The notes beneath the pieces were generated by a model, which was not told the origin of the DNA, did no database searches, and saw only the letters and a program-made list of their open reading frames with translations. 54,485 nt of DNA from Rhizobium sp. CF122. Lineage in GTDB: Bacteria; Pseudomonadota; Alphaproteobacteria; Rhizobiales; Rhizobiaceae. The translations under genes were made by a program, and so were the position numbers. Position 1 is the first letter of the stretch. Each line of letters begins with the position of its first letter. The stretch spans positions 1-54,485 of the forward strand of contig NZ_AKKA01000089.1 in NCBI RefSeq assembly GCF_000282035.1. Reading direction: 5' to 3'. Below are positions 50,787-54,485 of the stretch, one piece after another.

Positions 50787-52010
50787 GTGATCGCTGCCCG
50801 CGCTGTTCGGACAATTGCACCGCTGCTCGTCGCCGCACTTCTTGCCGGTTGTGGTCATCCAAGCGGGGTCATGGCACCCATTGCGCTGACGGCGGCCACG
50901 CCGAAGACCTCGCAAGTCAGCATGCTGGTCGCCACCACCCGCGAACCGTCCGGCGACCCTGCAACGCTGTTTACCGGCGAACGCAGCCCGAAACCTTACT
51001 TGACGGCGGTCGACGTCTCGATACCGCCAAAACGGGAGCCCGGCACCGTCCAATGGCCGAGGCGACTGCCGCCCAACCCCGCGACCGACTTTGCGGTGAC
51101 CAGCGTCAGAGAGATCGAGACGCAAGCGCAGGGCCGTGCCTGGTTTCGCCAGCATATTCAAGGCGGTCACGCGCTGGTTTTCGTGCATGGCTTCAATAAC
51201 AAATACGAAGACTCGGTTTTCCGCCTCGCCCAGATCGTCCACGATTCCGGCATGGAGGCGACGCCGTTTCTCTTCACTTGGCCCTCACGCGCGCAACTCA
51301 CGGCTTACGAATACGACAAGGAGAGCACCAACTACTCGCGCACAGCACTCGAGCAGGGGCTGCGAACGCTCGCCGCGGACCCGGATGTCAAGGACATCAC
51401 CATCCTTGCTCACTCCATGGGCACCTGGCTCACCATGGAGTCGCTGCGACAGATGGGCATCCGCGACGGCCATGTGAACAGCAAGATTCACAACGTCATC
51501 CTCGCTTCCCCTGATATCGACATTCAGGTCTTCGCAAAACAGTTCGCCGAGATGGGCACGCCGACGCCGAAGTTCACGATCTTCGTGTCGCAGGATGACA
51601 AGGCGCTTGCAGTGTCAAGCTTCATCACCGGCAAGGTCTCGCGTTTGGGCTCGATTGACCCGACCGTGGAGCCCTATCGCTCGAAACTCGAAGCTGCCGG
51701 CATTACGGCGATCGATCTTACCAAGGTGAAGGGGGAAGGTCTGAACCATGGCAAGTTCGCCGAAAGTCCTGAAATCGTTCAACTGATTGGCCAACGCATC
51801 ATCACCGGGCAGACGCTGACGGACTCGAATGTCTCGCTCGGCCAAGGGCTGACCGCTGTGGTCGGCGGCACGGTGACAACCATCGGCAACGTTGCCGCCA
51901 CGGCTGTCGCCGCACCAGTGACAGTGCTTGAGCAGCCGATGCAGGCCAAGAGACGCCCTGCCGATGAAACTCTTCAGGGAGACTTTAAGCCACAGCCGCT
52001 TACCCAGTAG
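50787..52010 (+). CDS. lipoprotein alpha/beta hydrolase (DUF900-type esterase)
   Basis: A 407-residue protein with a lipoprotein signal (about residues 1-22, lipobox LLAGC) and an alpha/beta hydrolase core. HALVFVHGFNNKYEDSVFRL is the oxyanion region, ILAHSMGTW the Ser nucleophile elbow, SPDIDIQVF fits the acid, and GLNHGKFAESPEI the His. The N-terminal MLVATTREPSGDPATLFTGE is typical of DUF900 proteins. It would act at the periplasmic side as an esterase of unknown substrate. GTG 50787 is chosen because it gives a clean lipoprotein signal; TTG 50754 extends it by 11 residues. Confidence 0.82.
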   Translation: MIAARAVRTIAPLLVAALLAGCGHPSGVMAPIALTAATPKTSQVSMLVATTREPSGDPATLFTGERSPKPYLTAVDVSIPPKREPGTVQWPRRLPPNPATDFAVTSVREIETQAQGRAWFRQHIQGGHALVFVHGFNNKYEDSVFRLAQIVHDSGMEATPFLFTWPSRAQLTAYEYDKESTNYSRTALEQGLRTLAADPDVKDITILAHSMGTWLTMESLRQMGIRDGHVNSKIHNVILASPDIDIQVFAKQFAEMGTPTPKFTIFVSQDDKALAVSSFITGKVSRLGSIDPTVEPYRSKLEAAGITAIDLTKVKGEGLNHGKFAESPEIVQLIGQRIITGQTLTDSNVSLGQGLTAVVGGTVTTIGNVAATAVAAPVTVLEQPMQAKRRPADETLQGDFKPQPLTQ

Positions 52011-52054
52011 GCCAAGGCACTTCTGCTCGCTGTTACGTTTGACGCTCGTTTATT

Positions 52055-52068
52055 ACCGTAACGTACTT
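52055..52068 (+). repeat. third copy of the ACYGTAASGTRCTT motif
   Basis: ACCGTAACGTACTT lies 45 bp after the esterase stop and matches the two upstream copies with one or two changes. The full local sequence GTAAC-GTAC-TTAC is partly self-complementary. The rest of 52011-52421 shows no gene I can support. Confidence 0.45.
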
Positions 52069-52421
52069 ACCGAGTGACCCTCTTCAGTGGGAACGCAAGC
52101 TCGTCGAGAAATGCGACGAGCATTGTGCAGCGCCGGGGCTCCAGCCTGTCCCAACCAGTGGTCATGGCTGGATGCGGCCTTTCTTCGCAATGACACCGTT
52201 CAGCATACCGATGCAGATCGGGAATACGCATATGATGCGCAAATCTGACTTCGGAATGCTCGATAAGGCGCTTGATGAGGCTGCGGCGCGCAATTGGTTG
52301 CTCGTTGACATGAAAGCAGACTGGAGGAAGATCTACGCGTTCGATCAATGGGCCCCCGGCTGGCGCACGTCTGCCAGCCGTCATGCTCCATATCCTCGCC
52401 ATCAAACGAAAGGAACGGACA

Positions 52422-52952
52422 ATGTCGGAACTCGTTGTCATCGGCTTCGATGCCATGGACGAAGCAGACAAGGTGCTGCTGAAATTGAACAGCCTGAAGA
52501 AGGAATACCTCGTCGATCTCGAAGATGCAGTCGTGGTGGTTCGAGACGAGGCCGGCAAGGTCCATCTCAAGCAGAGCCTCAACCTGACGGCGATCGGCGC
52601 CACATCAGGCTTGTTGTCCGGCTCCCTCTGGGGCGGTCTTGTCGGCTTGCTGTTCCTCAATCCGCTCGCGGGCTTTGCAATCGGCGGCCTCGTCGGTGCA
52701 GGCACCGGCGCGATCTCCGGCTCGCTCACTGACTATGGTATCGACGACGAGTTCATCAGGTCTCTTGGCGGGACCATACCGAATTCCTCCTCCGCTCTCT
52801 TCATCCTCGTGCGCAAGGCGCAACCGGAGAAGGTTCTCGCCGAGCTCCAGGGGCTGCGTGGCCGCGTCCTGAAAACTTCGCTGGCGCCGGATCAGGAGGA
52901 GCGGCTGCGCAAGGCGCTCTCAGGCAGTTCGAGCGAAGCCGCATCCGCATAA
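52422..52952 (+). CDS. DUF1269-family membrane protein
   Basis: A 176-residue protein. N-terminal ELVVIGFDAMDEADKVLLKL and DLEDAVVVVRDEAGKVHLKQ is the DUF1269 start, followed by a glycine-rich double-span hairpin (SGLLSGSLWGGLVGLLFLNP, AGFAIGGLVGAGTGAISG) and a C-terminal soluble part ending in Ser/Ala. The family is common in stress-associated gene sets; the function is unknown. ATG 52422 has AAAGGAACGG upstream. Confidence 0.82.
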   Translation: MSELVVIGFDAMDEADKVLLKLNSLKKEYLVDLEDAVVVVRDEAGKVHLKQSLNLTAIGATSGLLSGSLWGGLVGLLFLNPLAGFAIGGLVGAGTGAISGSLTDYGIDDEFIRSLGGTIPNSSSALFILVRKAQPEKVLAELQGLRGRVLKTSLAPDQEERLRKALSGSSSEAASA

Positions 52953-52960
52953 TTCAACGA

Positions 52961-53000
52961 GGCGGCCCCGCTCGCACCGCCGGTGGGATCTGGGGCCGCC
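52961..53000 (+). terminator. inverted repeat after DUF1269 gene
   Basis: GGCGGCCCC and GGGGCCGCC form a 9-bp stem around 22 nt that contain a further small hairpin (CACCGCCGGTG). No clear U-tract follows. Probable termination or stabilisation signal. Confidence 0.4.
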
Positions 53001-53103
53001 ATTGAAGCGGACGCTGGTCGTTCCGGTGGTTTGCGCTTCCTGGAAGGCCGCGCGATATTGCGCCTTCCGATTGGCAGGCAGGCGCGTTCGCGGGGGCGAA
53101 ACA

Positions 53104-54126
53104 ATGGCAATTATCTCCACTGCGGCAAAGCCTCGGAAGTGGCGAATTCTGGTACTTATCGCTCGCTTCGTCTTCCGGCTGGCAGCCATTGCCTTCGCCG
53201 GATGGTTTGCCCTTGCCGCCTTCTATCAGGCGCCTTCTACATGGAAATGGCCAATCATCGCCGCTGGCTTTCTCGTCGGACTGATCGCCATTCTGACTGT
53301 CAGGCGGCGCCTGCTTTTCGCCGGTGTGCTTCTACTGGCGGCGATGCTCGCGGTTTCCTACTGGTGGACCGGCATCAAGCCGAGCAACAACCGGGAGTGG
53401 GCGGCCGACGTTGCCCACGGTGTCACCGCAACGATAACAGGCGACCAGATCATCCTGCACAACGTCCGGAACTTTCAATGGCGGACGACTGAAGACTTCG
53501 ATCCGTTTTGGCAAACCGAGCAATATGACCTCGCCACGCTCCGGTCGGTCGATTTGCTGAACTCCGTCTGGAGCAACCCCGCGATTGCCCATACCCTTGT
53601 CAGCTTCGGTTTTGCGGATGGTCGCCATGTCGTATTCTCGGCCGAGATCCGAAAGGAACGAGGCGAGGCATTCTCGGAGATCGGCGGCTTCTTCAAAGAG
53701 TTCGAACTGGTGCTGATAGCTGCGGAAGAGAGCGACATCGTCCGCCTGCGCACCAACATCCGCCGGGAGACCGTGTCGCTTTATCCGCTCCGTGTCTCCC
53801 CGCAGATAGCGCGCGCCCTCTTCCTGTCCTACCTTGAAAAGGCCAACGCGCTGGCGGCACAGCCCGAATTCTACCAGACGATCACGGCAAACTGCACGAC
53901 GATCGTCTTCAAGCTCGCCCGACTGATCGATCCCGGCATCCCGCTCGACTGGCGCATCATCGCATCTGGTTACCTGCCGGACTACCTCTACGACCGCGGC
54001 CTGATCCGTACCGACCTGCCTCTCGACCAGGTAAGGAAACAGGCCGCGATCAGCAGCCGGGCACTCGCCGCCCCGGCGGGGAGCGACTACTCGAGGGCCA
54101 TACGCTCCACATTAGACGGCGGTTGA
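53104..54126 (+). CDS. DUF4105-family membrane protein
   Basis: A 340-residue protein. Three hydrophobic segments lie at about 16-38, 46-62 and 65-83 (FRLAAIAFAGWFALAAFY, WPIIAAGFLVGLIAILTV, FAGVLLLAAMLAVSYWW), followed by a DUF4105 domain: NNREWAADVAHGVTATITGD, HTLVSFGFADGRHVVFSAEI, and NCTTIVFKLARLI with a conserved Cys. The domain is thought to face the periplasm and may be a cysteine-peptidase-like fold; this is not proven. ATG 53104 has GGGGGCG upstream; the 34 codons before it overlap the hairpin region and lack features. Confidence 0.82.
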   Translation: MAIISTAAKPRKWRILVLIARFVFRLAAIAFAGWFALAAFYQAPSTWKWPIIAAGFLVGLIAILTVRRRLLFAGVLLLAAMLAVSYWWTGIKPSNNREWAADVAHGVTATITGDQIILHNVRNFQWRTTEDFDPFWQTEQYDLATLRSVDLLNSVWSNPAIAHTLVSFGFADGRHVVFSAEIRKERGEAFSEIGGFFKEFELVLIAAEESDIVRLRTNIRRETVSLYPLRVSPQIARALFLSYLEKANALAAQPEFYQTITANCTTIVFKLARLIDPGIPLDWRIIASGYLPDYLYDRGLIRTDLPLDQVRKQAAISSRALAAPAGSDYSRAIRSTLDGG

Positions 54127-54335
54127 CAGCGTAAGCTGCGTCAAGTCCCATGAGTTGAGTTTGCGCGAAGATCCTCATCCACTGCGTGCTGCGCGCCGCT
54201 GTTACATCGGTATTTGCGATTGTGCACTCGGATCGCGGCATAGTCATATTCATGCAATTGGCGTGCGGGGCGCGCGCTCAAATGGCCGGCATCAACGCCT
54301 CCGTTTCGTCATCACGCATGCTTCCTTTTGGACTG

Positions 54336-54371
54336 TGGTTAAGGCGTATTGAGAAGTGAAAAATTAACCAT
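54336..54371. promoter_or_regulatory. inverted TGGTTAA/TTAACCA repeat upstream of lipoprotein gene
   Basis: TGGTTAA at 54336-54342 and TTAACCA at 54364-54370 form an inverted pair; the second is part of TTAACCAT, a sequence resembling CtrA targets in alphaproteobacteria. The 295-bp space 54127-54421 holds no other feature I can name. CtrA control is a guess. Confidence 0.3.
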
Positions 54372-54421
54372 AGGCGGTAATAATTTCTTAGAGAATCGCC
54401 GAGCATCCCGTTGGAGACCCT

Positions 54422-54485
54422 ATGCACCGATATGCAATCCTTGCCGCACTGTCTGTTCTGTCAGGCTGTGTGAGTGGCCCGGACC
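54422..54485 (+). CDS. lipoprotein, N-terminal start (partial)
   Basis: ATG 54422 with GGAGA nine nt upstream begins MHRYAILAALSVLSGCVSGP, a clear lipoprotein signal with lipobox LSGC at residue 16 and Ser-Gly after it. The window ends after 21 codons, so the mature protein is unknown. Confidence 0.65.
   Translation, partial: MHRYAILAALSVLSGCVSGPD

Noticed and set aside
52172..52732. A plus-strand open frame before the DUF1269 gene
   Set aside because: Most of it is another frame of the DUF1269 gene; the first 60 codons have no recognisable motif.
1..54485. CRISPR arrays, rRNA genes, complete prophage or conjugation module
   Set aside because: I saw no regularly spaced repeats, no rRNA sequence, no phage structural genes and no relaxase or type IV secretion genes.

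Overview
The window is GC-rich chromosomal or chromid DNA of a Rhizobiaceae member (Rhizobium/Agrobacterium/Ensifer type). The strongest markers are a complete chvE-gguA-gguB-gguC sugar locus with its divergent LysR regulator gbpR, an xylFHG-type sugar transporter with a ROK regulator, and codon use and Shine-Dalgarno patterns typical of alphaproteobacteria. Species cannot be fixed from sequence reading alone.

Left part, 1-15.99 kb, is orderly core-like metabolism. It opens with the end of an alpha-E protein and a transglutaminase-like protease. The minus-strand operon chvE-gguA-gguB-gguC-aldehyde dehydrogenase (7595 to 1077) imports sugar and probably carries the last two steps of non-phosphorylative pentose oxidation to 2-oxoglutarate. 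gbpR reads away from it. Then come a J-domain-like protein, a small membrane protein, an inositol 2-dehydrogenase, and a ROK repressor divergent from xylF-xylH-xylG. The promoter between repressor and xylF carries a perfect palindrome. Strong intercistronic hairpins follow the binding-protein genes. The part ends at a tRNA-Arg(CCG).

Middle part, 16.0-35.4 kb, is accessory and scarred. Directly after the tRNA lie a broken VOC gene and a 29-bp repeat that recurs inverted at 23.61 kb (27/29 identical). The 7.6 kb between them holds an isochorismatase-pirin-HlyD-MFS efflux cluster with a divergent LysR, an alpha/beta hydrolase and a cupin. Next come a transposase remnant, a frameshifted TnsA-like endonuclease gene, an interleaved inverted-repeat element, a DUF992 protein, a sensor kinase whose FixJ-like partner is broken while a lone receiver protein survives, a secreted sulfatase with its own formylglycine-generating enzyme, fragments of HupE, DUF2326 ATPase and other genes, and a lone TadG-like protein.

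Right part, 35.4-54.5 kb, holds small catabolic and stress modules: a LysR regulator, two exported alpha/beta hydrolases of the epoxide-hydrolase type with VOC and cupin proteins, an AraC regulator divergent from a DsrE protein, then a minus-strand set of ABC membrane protein with a decayed ATPase domain, phosphoketolase and glycoamylase-like glycosidase. The end has an MFS efflux pump, a lipoprotein esterase flanked by a repeated 14-mer, DUF1269 and DUF4105 membrane proteins, and the start of a lipoprotein gene.

Together the transporters, the aldehyde dehydrogenase and the phosphoketolase point to a plant-associated lifestyle built on pentoses and other cell-wall sugars. The middle block looks like repeated insertion and decay next to a tRNA gene. 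I saw no CRISPR array, complete prophage or rRNA.
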